Below are positions 51,891-60,221 of a stretch of 64,000 nucleotides of DNA, piece by piece. Under the pieces are notes generated by a model that worked only from the letters and a program-made list of their open reading frames with translations, searched no databases and was not told the origin of the DNA. This DNA comes from Acetobacterium bakii (GTDB lineage Bacteria > Bacillota > Clostridia > Eubacteriales > Eubacteriaceae). The stretch spans positions 1-64,000 of the forward strand of contig NZ_LGYO01000016.1 of assembly GCF_001263355.1 (NCBI RefSeq), read 5' to 3'. Made by a program: the position numbers and the translations under genes. Numbering within the stretch: position 1 is the stretch's first letter; every line of letters starts with the position of its first letter.

Positions 51891-52660
51891 ATGGATTCTG
51901 TCCTTTCCCGATGAGTTTCCGGCAGGATTGCGGTTTCGCCCTCTTTTTCATCACTTAAAATATAAACGCCGATAACTGCCCCGATTAATGTGGCGCTGAT
52001 GATGGTCCATGCGGAATCGAGAATAAAGCGCATGGTAAAACTGAACACCGCCGTCAGAAACACCACGGCAGTCAACCGAAGATTTCCTTTTAGGCTGGGA
52101 ACCAGCAAACCGATAAACATGGCATACATGGTGATATTTAAACTATTGGCCAGAATGGGCGGTAGAATGCTTGAGGCCGCACAGCCCATTGCCGTGCCGA
52201 TCACCCAGGAGGAATACGTCACAGTGATCAGACCGAGAAAATAATAAACCGAAGCTTTTTCCTCGGATGTGGTAGTGAAGATTGCAAAGGACTCGTCGGT
52301 CACCCCGAATGCTGCCAGTAACTTCAGCGCCGTATTATCTCCTTTTATGCGATTCATTACGCAGGTGCTCATAATCAGGTGGCGCAGATTAATGATAAAG
52401 GTTGCCAGCAGAATAGTCAGGATGCCGGTGCCCTGATCGGCCATGGTCACTGCAATCATCTGGCTGGAGCCGGCAAACACCATCGCCGACATCATGACCG
52501 CTTCCCAAGAGTACAACCCCGACTGTAGCGCCATGATTGAAAACGCAAAGGCCACCGATATAAACCCGATGACCACCGGCAGGCCCGCTTTCATGCCCTG
52601 GAAATACTGCGCTTTTCTGTTCCCGGGATTATTTTCAGATAAAGAGTTCTGCAATGGCAT
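51887..52660 (-). CDS. azlC: AzlC-type branched-chain amino acid exporter subunit
   Basis: About 257 residues starting MPLQNSLSENNPGN. GLPVVIGFISVAFAFSIMAL, SAMVFAGSSQMIAV, INLRHLIMSTCVM and AFGVTDESFAIF are characteristic AzlC elements. The start at 52660 is chosen because AAAGGCGG lies just upstream and the family begins there. The start region overlaps the end of a small PhzF remnant in another frame. AzlCD exports branched-chain amino acids or analogues. Confidence 0.93.
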   Translation of the reverse strand: MPLQNSLSENNPGNRKAQYFQGMKAGLPVVIGFISVAFAFSIMALQSGLYSWEAVMMSAMVFAGSSQMIAVTMADQGTGILTILLATFIINLRHLIMSTCVMNRIKGDNTALKLLAAFGVTDESFAIFTTTSEEKASVYYFLGLITVTYSSWVIGTAMGCAASSILPPILANSLNITMYAMFIGLLVPSLKGNLRLTAVVFLTAVFSFTMRFILDSAWTIISATLIGAVIGVYILSDEKEGETAILPETHRERTESI

Positions 52661-52772
52661 AAAGCACCGCCTTTCCGGACAGACTGATCCGATCCTGGTA
52701 CATATTACAGACCCCTGCCGGATTTCCTTCAAACACATGCTCTGCAAATGCGTCGACGACATACTGTTTCAT
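52635..52772 (-). pseudogene. Internally deleted PhzF-family remnant (45 codons)
   Basis: A short frame starts MKQYVVDAFAEHVFEGNPAGVC, the unmistakable N-terminus of PhzF-family isomerases. It then jumps to ISLSGKAVLYAIAEL and stops, which resembles the C-terminal end of the same family. About 230 central residues are missing, so it is a deletion scar. It overlaps azlC by 26 bases and still provides that gene with leader and ribosome site. Confidence 0.75.
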
Positions 52773-52965
52773 TTTTACACCTTTCTGATCTTTCTACTTA
52801 AAAACTATATTTTCAAGACTTTAATCACAGGATTTTTATTTCCGATACCATGGCTGTTAATTCATTCTAACATAGTCAATGGAACCATATAATGTAAAAA
52901 TTGTGTGCAAAACAATTTAGCTGGCAAGCTGATAAATTCAGACGTAAAAAAGCATCTGCTGTTCG

Positions 52966-53259
52966 CTATGACAGCAGATGCTTAATAACCATTTTAGGAT
53001 CATAAAAAATCATCCGTGGCCCACAAAAACGCATGACCTTTCGAATCGCTTCCTTTTTTTCTTTGGTGTAACAGTGGGTGGTGCATTGATTGCAAAAGCC
53101 CTTGTTCTCACTGTATCTGCAATGATCCAATCGGCTCAAGGCATATTCCAGAAGTTCTGCGCAGTCATCGCACAGCTGGTTGGAGTTGTGATTTTTTTTG
53201 CAGTAAATTTTTATCATTAGGGTAAGTGTGCGTTTTTCGTTCTCGATTTTTTTCATCAT
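52966..53259 (-). CDS. ygbA: YgbA family protein (nitrous/nitric oxide-stimulated)
   Basis: A 97-residue Cys-rich protein: EKRTLTLMIKIYCKKNH, LCDDCAELLEYALSRLDHC, KGFCNQCTTHCYTKEKKEAI and VMRFCGPRMIFYDP. This matches the YgbA family, linked to recovery from nitric oxide stress in enterobacteria. The six or more cysteines suggest a metal site. AGGAG precedes two adjacent ATGs. Its first codon overlaps the stop of the upstream gene by four bases. Confidence 0.88.
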   Translation of the reverse strand: MMKKIENEKRTLTLMIKIYCKKNHNSNQLCDDCAELLEYALSRLDHCRYSENKGFCNQCTTHCYTKEKKEAIRKVMRFCGPRMIFYDPKMVIKHLLS

Positions 53260-53693
53260 GTCTCCTGTTGATTGAGTGATTCGGTAAATAAACTCTTAAA
53301 CAGAAAGAATCCCGTAAAAATCGGCGTCACATAATGAAAAAACTCCAGATATCCTGATTGATAAAAGATGAGAATTCCCAAAATTGGAAATGTACCCAGG
53401 ATTGAAATTACAAACCATCCTATTGCGATTAGAAAGGGCGGGGTCGAAAAGCTGAAACCCGGCCAATTTTTAAAGTTCAGAAAACTGAGCAACACTCCCA
53501 AGAAAAACCATTGGAAAAATGTAATGCTGTAAAGCCTGATGATATGCACTCGAAGTGAGGTGACAGTAATTGCGGCCATCGTATTAAGATCATTTTGATG
53601 ACTATCGAACAGGTTTTTCATGAGGATGAAAAATAGCATATAGGCCAGAATCACACCGGTCTGAATCAACAGAGAGAGTTTTTTGTTTTTCAT
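53256..53693 (-). CDS. Small membrane protein of unknown function
   Basis: About 145 residues (MKNKKLSLLIQTGVILAYML), with four hydrophobic segments near residues 8-28, 45-75, 85-105 and 108-130. I do not recognise a family. The start at 53693 is chosen because AAGGGG precedes it; another ATG 12 codons upstream lacks a site. It is coupled to ygbA by a four-base overlap. Confidence 0.7.
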   Translation of the reverse strand: MKNKKLSLLIQTGVILAYMLFFILMKNLFDSHQNDLNTMAAITVTSLRVHIIRLYSITFFQWFFLGVLLSFLNFKNWPGFSFSTPPFLIAIGWFVISILGTFPILGILIFYQSGYLEFFHYVTPIFTGFFLFKSLFTESLNQQET

Positions 53694-53836
53694 GTGCCCC
53701 TTCTTTCTCTTCTTTAAATAGTGAAACAAAATTTTTTAAATTTATTTTATTTGTCATTTCCCATTGTAACCCTAGCCATTATGCCCGTCAATTAATAATC
53801 CCTGTAAATATTCACAGTCCTTTCTCCTATGCCGTA

Positions 53837-53853
53837 GGGGTGTTTCGTTTCTC
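53837..53853 (+). repeat. Degenerate GGGGACG-type repeat
   Basis: GGGGTGTTTCGTTTCTC resembles the core of the dispersed repeat with three differences. It also lies between a gene end and a terminator. It may be coincidental. Confidence 0.3.
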
Positions 53854-53873
53854 CTCTCATACATCTTACAAAA

Positions 53874-53918
53874 AAGAACCCGTTTCCAGCCAGGGCTTCC
53901 GGCTAAAAACGGGTTCTT
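53874..53918 (-). terminator. Terminator of the exonuclease gene
   Basis: AAGAACCCGTTT pairs with AAACGGGTTCTT around a loop of about 20 bases that itself can pair (AGCC/GGCT). It lies 14 bases downstream of the exonuclease stop. Confidence 0.85.
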
Positions 53919-53931
53919 CCATTTATTCACT

Positions 53932-54489
53932 TCATATCTTCGCCAAGATGTATTTATCTATTTCATGGTCAAGCAACTTCATAATCATCAACTCGTCGAT
54001 CGCGTCAGTCAGAGCGTTGTGCAACTCGCAGTACTCCGACTCCTCGCTTAACATCCGGTATACGCTCTCCACGCCGTAACCTCGCTTCAATCTGCCGGTG
54101 CCGCAGCATTCGGCCCAATCGGGGATGCTGGGATTGTGCTGTCGATACGCCGCCACCTTCATAATGTCATACCAATCAAGATGGCTTAATTCCGGCAGAT
54201 GACGGCAGTCAAATACGGCGTTATAAGCAAACATAGCAGTGGCCTCATGATCTGAAAGAAAATGTCGTAATTCGACCATTACCGTTTCTCGTGAACACTC
54301 AAGGTCAGGCGTGATGCCATTGGCATATAGGGCGTATGTATACATACCGCCGTGATCTTTAAACGGCGTGAGGATGTAATAGCGTTTGTCGACCAACTCG
54401 AAGGTCACAGAATCGGCTATGACAATCCCGATGGACATAACCGCATCATCCCAGGTAGTTTCTGTATCAATTACGGCAAATCTGCTCAT
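53932..54489 (-). CDS. DEDDh-type 3'-5' exonuclease
   Basis: A 185-residue exonuclease of the DnaQ fold: FAVIDTETTWDD (Exo I, DxE), AYNAVFDCRHLPEL (Exo II Asp) and CELHNALTDAIDEL (Exo III, HxxxxD). All catalytic residues are present. The target, DNA or RNA, cannot be told. AGGAG precedes the ATG. Its neighbour is a DUF1848 protein gene, 45 bases upstream. Confidence 0.92.
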   Translation of the reverse strand: MSRFAVIDTETTWDDAVMSIGIVIADSVTFELVDKRYYILTPFKDHGGMYTYALYANGITPDLECSRETVMVELRHFLSDHEATAMFAYNAVFDCRHLPELSHLDWYDIMKVAAYRQHNPSIPDWAECCGTGRLKRGYGVESVYRMLSEESEYCELHNALTDAIDELMIMKLLDHEIDKYILAKI

Positions 54490-54534
54490 CGTTTTCTCCT
54501 TGTCTTCGGCTTAATTTAAATTTTGTCCCAATTT

Positions 54535-55464
54535 TCAAAATAACCTCAATTGCCCATCCACATAGGACACCTGTTTGGCTTCTTTGATGATATCCCCGTC
54601 CATAAAGCCACCGATTAAAAATGGGGATTTTGCGTCGTGGTTGGCCATGTTATGCCTGACGGATTTGTTATCGTGATTGGCATAGCAGTAAAGACAGCCG
54701 TGTCCACAGGTGTTGTAAACACCGATATCACTGCCAAGCAAACAGTCACAGCCGTCCCGGGTTTCATGGCGGTTCCTGGGTATCTTCAGGGTGGTCCCAA
54801 TGGCCCGTTCCAGAACCGCCTGGGTCATGCAGCCGGAACAATCCACCTCAAAGTGCTGCAGATCCGTGCCTTCACAGCAGGTTCGCAGGGTCATCTTATA
54901 TTTTCTGGCGATGGCGGCAAATGCCTGTCCGATGATCTGCCGTTCTTCGGCTGTTACAGCCTGGACGCCCTGGAAATTTCGCAGGGTCTTTTTGTACAGA
55001 TCAATAAAACTGATCACGCAGTGATCAGTGTAGCCGCTGAGGCCACTAGCCATCCGCTCAAAACTTTCCAGATGAAAAGCCAGGGGGTATTGCTTGGAAA
55101 TAAAAATCGGATCATACCGCCATCCGATGGATTTGAGACTCACCGCATCCGACAACTGCCGAAAGGCCTGCATAACCTGCTCACTGTCGGGCACATGAGG
55201 TTCAATATCCCGGCCATAGGGTGTAATGGTCACAAACCAGTACTGTTTGAAGGTTCTAATTTCGCCCAGACGTTCAAGCATGGGCTCTGGATTTTTTGTA
55301 CAGAAGGCCAGACAATCCACCACCTCCGGACTGAGACGGTACTTGATGACCTGCTGAGAATAGTATGGATTTCGGACCAGGACTGTGCCTGCCTGGATGC
55401 GATTGTAAAACCATTCACTGAAGAATGCCGGGATATCGGTTCGATTACCGGTATTAAGTATCAT
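54535..55464 (-). CDS. DUF1848 family protein with radical-SAM-like cysteines
   Basis: A 309-residue protein. The N-terminal IPAFFSEWFYNRIQAGTVL and LAFCTKNPEPMLERL match DUF1848. The C-terminal part carries Cys pairs (LRTCCEG, VDCSGCM) and a CGHGCLYCYANHD motif (CxxxCxxC), as in iron-sulfur radical SAM-like enzymes. Its function is not known. AGGAG precedes the ATG. Confidence 0.88.
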   Translation of the reverse strand: MILNTGNRTDIPAFFSEWFYNRIQAGTVLVRNPYYSQQVIKYRLSPEVVDCLAFCTKNPEPMLERLGEIRTFKQYWFVTITPYGRDIEPHVPDSEQVMQAFRQLSDAVSLKSIGWRYDPIFISKQYPLAFHLESFERMASGLSGYTDHCVISFIDLYKKTLRNFQGVQAVTAEERQIIGQAFAAIARKYKMTLRTCCEGTDLQHFEVDCSGCMTQAVLERAIGTTLKIPRNRHETRDGCDCLLGSDIGVYNTCGHGCLYCYANHDNKSVRHNMANHDAKSPFLIGGFMDGDIIKEAKQVSYVDGQLRLF

Positions 55465-55624
55465 AGAAACTCCTAAGGACTTTTCTATGTATTATAACAT
55501 TTATTTCAGAATAATAAAATCGATTGCTTAAATACCTGAACAGCCATTTCTCCTCGTTGTTGATCTATTAGCCGCCGACCCAGTCAAAACATCCCCATAC
55601 CTTTCCTCATTTTCAGCGCTGTCT

Positions 55625-56998
55625 TCACCCGTCCACTTTGACAACCGACTGATCGGGAAGAATTTTTCCATTCTTTTCATTTTGCACCAGGATGGCCACC
55701 ATAATAATCGAACAAATATCTGCGATGGGTTGGGCCATAATCAAGCCGTTAAGACCAAAAGCCATGGTAAAAATAAAAACCAGCGGCAGGAAAAAGGCTC
55801 CCTGACGACCGACGCTGATGAGTCCGCCTTCTTTTCCCCTACCCATTGCAAGGAACCGGGTGCCGTGTATCACCTGATAAGCCATCCCCAAAAATATCAC
55901 AGCATTGGCAATCAAGGCCGTTGAGCCGATATTAATGACCTGAGCATCATCCTGACTGAATCCTGTAAGAATTGGATTTCGAAACACAATCAGAAGGGTG
56001 GTACTGATCAAGCAATAGACCATTCCCCAGATCAGTACCGTTCGGGTTGCCTGTTCCGCCCGTTTCATATTTCCGGCGCTGAAATTATACCCCAGAAACG
56101 GCTGATACCCTTTGAGAAAACCAAAAATCATCATACTCCCAAGGGACATGATCCGGTTTACAATCCCCAGGGCGGCAACAGCAGCATCCCCAAATCCGGA
56201 TGCCAGAAAATTAGTGATTCCCATAGTCAAACTGCTGAGCAGCTGAAAAATCAGCATCGGAATTCCGACTTTCATGATTTCACGGAATAAATGAACTTCC
56301 GGTTTCCAGTTGGATAATTTAAAGGTCAACATGCTTTTCCCGCTAAACAGATAAACCAGATAAAGGACAAAAGACACCAGTCTTGCTACCAGGGTGGCGT
56401 AGGCTGCTCCCTGGACACCCCAATTCAGTAAGATGATAAACACCGGATCCAGCATCATGTTGATAAGTCCTCCTGCGAGCATGGCAATCATGCTTTGCAT
56501 GGCGGCACCTTCAGCTGTGATAATATTGTTCACGGCAATATTAAAGACATTAAAAGCCATGCTGATGATGATAATCATCGCATATTCTCTGGCAAAGGGC
56601 AGAATGGTGTCGGTTGCTCCCAGTGCCCTCAGAATCGGATCCAGAAACAGACCCATTGCAATCAGCAGCACGGAGCCCAGCAAAACAGCGCTGATGATTG
56701 CGGTTGTTGCACACTGACTGGCTTCCTTGTAAGCTTTGATTCCCAATAATCGCGCAATATAGGAAGCCGCGCCGGAACCGAATAACAGACCGATACCCAG
56801 CAGAATCATCTCCAGCGGATAGACCACCGACACCGCACCGATCTGGGCTGTTCCAAGTTTTCCCACAAAAAAAACGTCCACCAGATTATAGAGCGCCGAA
56901 ACCATCATACCGATCATCGTGGGTATCCCCAATGTCAGCAACGCTTTTGAAACCTTTTCTTCTTTCAGTAAATAGATCCGAGAACTGATACTTTTCAT
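55625..56998 (-). CDS. MATE family efflux transporter
   Basis: A 457-residue protein with twelve hydrophobic segments. LGIPTMIGMMVSALYNLVDV and FFVGKLGTAQIGAVSVVYPL at the N-terminus and FLGMAYQVIHGTRFLAMGRG later are typical of MATE drug/sodium antiporters. It follows a MarR regulator gene; a GTATA...TATAC element upstream of both suggests direct control by that regulator. AAGAGGT precedes the ATG. Confidence 0.94.
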   Translation of the reverse strand: MKSISSRIYLLKEEKVSKALLTLGIPTMIGMMVSALYNLVDVFFVGKLGTAQIGAVSVVYPLEMILLGIGLLFGSGAASYIARLLGIKAYKEASQCATTAIISAVLLGSVLLIAMGLFLDPILRALGATDTILPFAREYAMIIIISMAFNVFNIAVNNIITAEGAAMQSMIAMLAGGLINMMLDPVFIILLNWGVQGAAYATLVARLVSFVLYLVYLFSGKSMLTFKLSNWKPEVHLFREIMKVGIPMLIFQLLSSLTMGITNFLASGFGDAAVAALGIVNRIMSLGSMMIFGFLKGYQPFLGYNFSAGNMKRAEQATRTVLIWGMVYCLISTTLLIVFRNPILTGFSQDDAQVINIGSTALIANAVIFLGMAYQVIHGTRFLAMGRGKEGGLISVGRQGAFFLPLVFIFTMAFGLNGLIMAQPIADICSIIMVAILVQNEKNGKILPDQSVVKVDG

Positions 56999-57031
56999 AA
57001 AATACCTCTTTCATTGTATTGCTGCTATATT

Positions 57032-57046
57032 GTATATGTACTATAC
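57032..57046 (-). promoter_or_regulatory. MarR-type operator before the MATE gene
   Basis: GTATATGTACTATAC has 5-base arms GTATA and TATAC, matching the half-sites at 57571-57592 before the regulator gene. It lies 34 bases upstream of the MATE start. Confidence 0.55.
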
Positions 57047-57056
57047 TTCAAGATCC

Positions 57057-57085
57057 AAAAGAATGGCTGCAATCACAGCCACTTT
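57057..57085 (-). terminator. Weak hairpin between MarR and MATE genes
   Basis: GGCTG pairs with CAGCC, extended by AAAAG and CTTTT with mismatches. It may only partly stop transcription from the regulator gene. Confidence 0.4.
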
Positions 57086-57090
57086 TATTG

Positions 57091-57549
57091 CTATTTCGAT
57101 TGTTTTAACTGAATATCCAGAATTTTGTCAAATTCAATCAAAATTTTCTCCATCTCTTTCATTGTTTCTTCCGGCATTTTGCGCATCGTTTTAAAAAACA
57201 GATTATTGGTCTCCTCGTGATACCGTTGGTGGGCTTCATAGGCTGCCTTCCCGGATTCCGTCAGAGACAGACAGACTTCTGTATCGGAAACCGGAGAAAC
57301 CTCTTTCCGAATCAGACCTTTATCCACCAGCTTATAAATCATCTGCGATGCTGCGCCTTTTGTAATACCTTTTTTCTGAGCCAATGCCGTAATATTCAGA
57401 CCAGGTTTGTCCCCCACTTCCACAACTGTATGAATCTCAGTCCGGGTTAAAATGAGATCTGTTCCGAAATAGCGTTTTTTGTTTTCTGCCTGATTGTATT
57501 TATGAATAATTCGTTCCATCAGTGAGGATAACTGTCTAAAATCACCCAT
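57091..57549 (-). CDS. MarR family transcriptional regulator
   Basis: About 152 residues, starting MGDFRQLSSLMERI. The winged helix is NITALAQKKGITKGAASQMI with the wing LIRKEVSPVSDTEVCLSLT. The start at 57549 is chosen because GCAGGTAAG lies upstream and an in-frame ATG ten codons earlier has no site. It probably represses itself and the adjacent MATE pump, as palindromes of the same type precede both genes. Confidence 0.94.
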   Translation of the reverse strand: MGDFRQLSSLMERIIHKYNQAENKKRYFGTDLILTRTEIHTVVEVGDKPGLNITALAQKKGITKGAASQMIYKLVDKGLIRKEVSPVSDTEVCLSLTESGKAAYEAHQRYHEETNNLFFKTMRKMPEETMKEMEKILIEFDKILDIQLKQSK

Positions 57550-57570
57550 CGTCTTACCTGCTTTCTTTTT

Positions 57571-57592
57571 GTATAGCACCTATACAGTATAG
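57571..57592 (-). promoter_or_regulatory. Overlapping MarR-type operators before the regulator gene
   Basis: GTATAG, three bases, CTATAC (57571-57585) and CTATAC, one base, GTATAG (57580-57592) overlap to give alternate half-sites. The same half-site is found before the MATE gene. Confidence 0.65.
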
Positions 57593-57660
57593 TAAATCAC
57601 AATAACTGCTTTGTCAACACTTTTTTTACAGATGAAACCTAGCAGCAATTGAGATAAATT

Positions 57661-57804
57661 AACAATGTCCACGCCCAGAGGCCTAACGTCAACTGGGTCG
57701 CCGGTTATATGGGTAAGTCCGATGGCTTCGAAAAAACCATAGTGAAGTGGTGCTATGACTACTCCCGACAGGTTTATGAGGATTTTGAAGCGTTTGTGAA
57801 GTAA
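57661..57804 (+). pseudogene. C-terminal remnant of an unknown gene
   Basis: A plus-strand frame reads NNVHAQRPNVNWVAGYMGK, then SDGFEKTIVKWCYDYSRQVY and EDFEAFVK before a stop. It has good protein character but is cut off upstream by a stop and has no start site. I do not recognise it. It faces the corrinoid gene at 57828. Confidence 0.35.
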
Positions 57805-57827
57805 GGGTATCAACCTAAAACCAGTAT

Positions 57828-58487
57828 TTAAATTGTATACTTCCCGATCCGGTTGTTGACCAGATCCCCCACTGCTTCGGTAGCTTCAAAAAGGTCATTG
57901 GCATAGGCATCCGCTTTGATCCGCCCGGCATATTCGGCGGTCACCGGGGCACCGCCCACAATGACTTTCACCTGGGACCGAAGTCCCTGTTCAACCAGGG
58001 CATCCATCATATTATCCAGTTCCGGCAGGGTGGTGGTTAAGAGCGAGGATAAGGCCAGCACATGGGGTTTATGCATCCGAATCGCCTCAACAAAGGTTTC
58101 TACCGGTACATCAATGCCCAGATCGATTACCGTGTAACCGCTGCCCTGAAGCATCATGATTACCAGATTTTTGCCAATATCATGAAGATCCCCGGCTACG
58201 GTGCCGATGGCCACAATGCCTTTGGTGGCACCGCTAAACTTTGAAAGAATCGGTTCCATCACGTACATGGCGGCGTGGGCCGCCCGGGAGGCCATTAACA
58301 CATCGGTTACATAGATTTCCCCATCATACATTTTCTGCCCCAGATCCTTAAAGGCCGGGTTAATGGCCGTTTGGATGATCGTATCGGTTCGAAGCCCCTG
58401 GTTAAGGGCGACCTTTGTTTTGTCCATGGCGATCTGAGTCTCCCCGTTTTCGATGGCCTGCTGTAATTCATCTAATACTTTTTTCAT
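57828..58487 (-). CDS. Corrinoid (B12) methyl-carrier protein
   Basis: About 219 residues. The cobalamin domain shows VAGDLHDIGKNLVIMML, ALSSLLTTTLPEL and VIVGGAPVTAEYAG. The ATG at 58487 is preferred, as AAGGG lies eight bases upstream; a GTG three codons earlier is the alternative. It lies 11 bases downstream of a PocR-AraC regulator gene, so regulator and carrier are coexpressed. No methyltransferase gene is directly attached to this carrier. Confidence 0.94.
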   Translation of the reverse strand: MKKVLDELQQAIENGETQIAMDKTKVALNQGLRTDTIIQTAINPAFKDLGQKMYDGEIYVTDVLMASRAAHAAMYVMEPILSKFSGATKGIVAIGTVAGDLHDIGKNLVIMMLQGSGYTVIDLGIDVPVETFVEAIRMHKPHVLALSSLLTTTLPELDNMMDALVEQGLRSQVKVIVGGAPVTAEYAGRIKADAYANDLFEATEAVGDLVNNRIGKYTI

Positions 58488-58498
58488 TTTCTGCACCC

Positions 58499-59833
58499 TT
58501 AACGTTTATGATATTTTCGGAATTGAGTTGGAGTGATCCCTTCAAATTTGCGAAACACTTTGGTGAAATAACCGGCATCAATATAGCCCACGGTTTCGGC
58601 GATTGACTGAATCTGATAGTGGGGATTAAGCAGCAGTTTCTTGGATTTTTCAATCCGTACCTTCAGCACGTAATCCATGAGGGACAACCCCAACTGCTCC
58701 TTAAAGATTCGGCCGGCATAGCCGGGACTGAGACAGGCTGCATCAGAAATCTCTTCCACCGTCAGATTATGCTGATAGTTGCTTTCAATAAAGTCGATCA
58801 ATAGCTTGATATTGGGATTTTTCGGTTTAACCGCGGTCGCAGCCATATGTTCCAGATAAGCATCCACTGCTTTTGATGTGATGACACTGATATTTTCGAT
58901 GGAATCAGTCTGATAAATCTGACTGATGGCATGATTATTGATTTCCATAAAAACGGGCATGTCCAGCCCCATCTGATTGACCACCCGGGACAGCATCACC
59001 AGCAATTCGGTCATCTTTGCCCGCATCACCACCAGGTTCTGATGGGCTTCATAGCGCAGCCCAGAGATCAGCCCTTCCAAAAAGACTTTCGATTTTTTTC
59101 TGTTATTCTGGAGCTGCACAATGATTTCGTCTTCGTCAATCAGTGAGAAAGCAACCGTACTTTCCCGATGTTTTTCCAGGGATTTTCGGCTTTCAATTTC
59201 GGCATGATAAAGGGTTCGCTGTTTGGCAAATTCCCGGGACTGCTCATAATTCTCCCAGCCGGCTTTCATAATATAATTGGCCACGACATACAGCAGGTAG
59301 GCCGAGGCCTGGACCTGGTTGCCGGTGACAACGGCCAGTTCCCCCACCGCTTCAAATAATTCTTCAAAATCATTGGTCAGGGATTGATTCATTTTTCGCA
59401 GTTCAATCCAGAAAAATTCTTCCGGCTCCCACATCAACACCTGCCCGCAGATGATCGTGCCAACATGCTCACCGTTTAAGATAATCGGCGCCGCCCATTC
59501 AATCAGTCCGGAGGGACAGCGAAAAATATAGGGCTCGGCAAACAGTGCCGCCTGTTTTCCGGCCCGTTTGTAGGCCGCCTGGCAGCGGTTTTTGCCACCT
59601 TCCAGACTGTAGATAATCCGGCAGAATTTACAGCATTTCTTGATCCCTTTGCGCGGAAAAATAGAAACCCCTTCCCCATCGACGATATTGGCCATTAAGC
59701 CGGTGGTGGTCGTAAAGGCGTCAAGAATTTCCTGAAGGGTTTTGATGTCCACCAGGTCGCTGATGCGTTTTTGATGGGGTTGCTGCCCTTCACTTTGAAG
59801 ACTTTTGATTTGTCGGTTTTCAATTTGATCCAT
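58499..59833 (-). CDS. PocR-domain AraC family regulator
   Basis: About 444 residues. Residues about 15-170 form a PocR sensor domain with clustered Cys (KKCCKFCRIIY, RCQAAYKRAG, FRCPSGLIEWAAPI). The C-terminal about 100 residues are the AraC pair of helix-turn-helices (TVEEISDAACLSPGYAGRIF, IQSIAETVGYIDAGYFTKVF). It probably senses a methylated compound and activates nearby methyltransferase genes. The start at 59833 is chosen because AGGGGA precedes it; an upstream ATG at 59893 has none. It shares the PocR fold with the sensor at 30668 but needs no partner. Confidence 0.9.
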   Translation of the reverse strand: MDQIENRQIKSLQSEGQQPHQKRISDLVDIKTLQEILDAFTTTTGLMANIVDGEGVSIFPRKGIKKCCKFCRIIYSLEGGKNRCQAAYKRAGKQAALFAEPYIFRCPSGLIEWAAPIILNGEHVGTIICGQVLMWEPEEFFWIELRKMNQSLTNDFEELFEAVGELAVVTGNQVQASAYLLYVVANYIMKAGWENYEQSREFAKQRTLYHAEIESRKSLEKHRESTVAFSLIDEDEIIVQLQNNRKKSKVFLEGLISGLRYEAHQNLVVMRAKMTELLVMLSRVVNQMGLDMPVFMEINNHAISQIYQTDSIENISVITSKAVDAYLEHMAATAVKPKNPNIKLLIDFIESNYQHNLTVEEISDAACLSPGYAGRIFKEQLGLSLMDYVLKVRIEKSKKLLLNPHYQIQSIAETVGYIDAGYFTKVFRKFEGITPTQFRKYHKR

Positions 59834-59946
59834 CTGTGTGTCCCCTGGTTTATTTAGACTTTGCAATGGTTTCAGTATAGCATCTTTTTCCATAAAACAG
59901 AATTAAAATTGGCAGACCGCTTAAAAGATTGTCCTGCGGCACAATG

Positions 59947-59988
59947 ACGAAAACAACACGGCGCATGTCTCTGCGGTGCTGTTTTCGT
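59947..59988. terminator. Hairpin between the small membrane gene and the regulator
   Basis: ACGAAAACA pairs with TGTTTTCGT, with inner CAC/GTG pairs. It follows the small membrane protein gene on the minus strand, without a strong U tract. Confidence 0.55.
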
Positions 59989-60010
59989 TTGGTTGTTTAT
60001 GTGTTTATTA

Positions 60011-60214
60011 TTAGTCGCCTGCGGCCCGCTTTCGCTGATACATCAGCAGACCGATAAAGCCGCCCATAAAGCCACTGATCAAGCCGCTGAGGCCGTTTCC
60101 GATGGCATTGGCCAGAATTGTTTCGGGCATTGGGATCAGCAGCCAGTTCATTAGAAAGCTCATGATAAATCCCATTATCCCGCCGATTAATCCTGTTATT
60201 AGAGCAGTCTTCAT
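60011..60214 (-). CDS. Small two-helix membrane protein
   Basis: About 67 residues (MKTALITGLIGGIMGFIMSF). It has two Gly-rich hydrophobic segments, residues 3-25 and about 35-58, and a basic C-terminus. The start at 60214 lies seven bases after the stop of the methyltransferase gene, with AAAGAG before it; earlier in-frame ATGs fall inside that gene. I do not recognise the family. Being in the operon, it may help take up a methylated substrate, but this is a guess. Confidence 0.6.
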   Translation of the reverse strand: MKTALITGLIGGIMGFIMSFLMNWLLIPMPETILANAIGNGLSGLISGFMGGFIGLLMYQRKRAAGD

Positions 60215-60221
60215 CAACTCT

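Noticed and set aside
54637-55476. Long plus-strand frame of 279 codons
   Set aside because: It is antisense to the DUF1848 gene, whose motifs and ribosome site are convincing.
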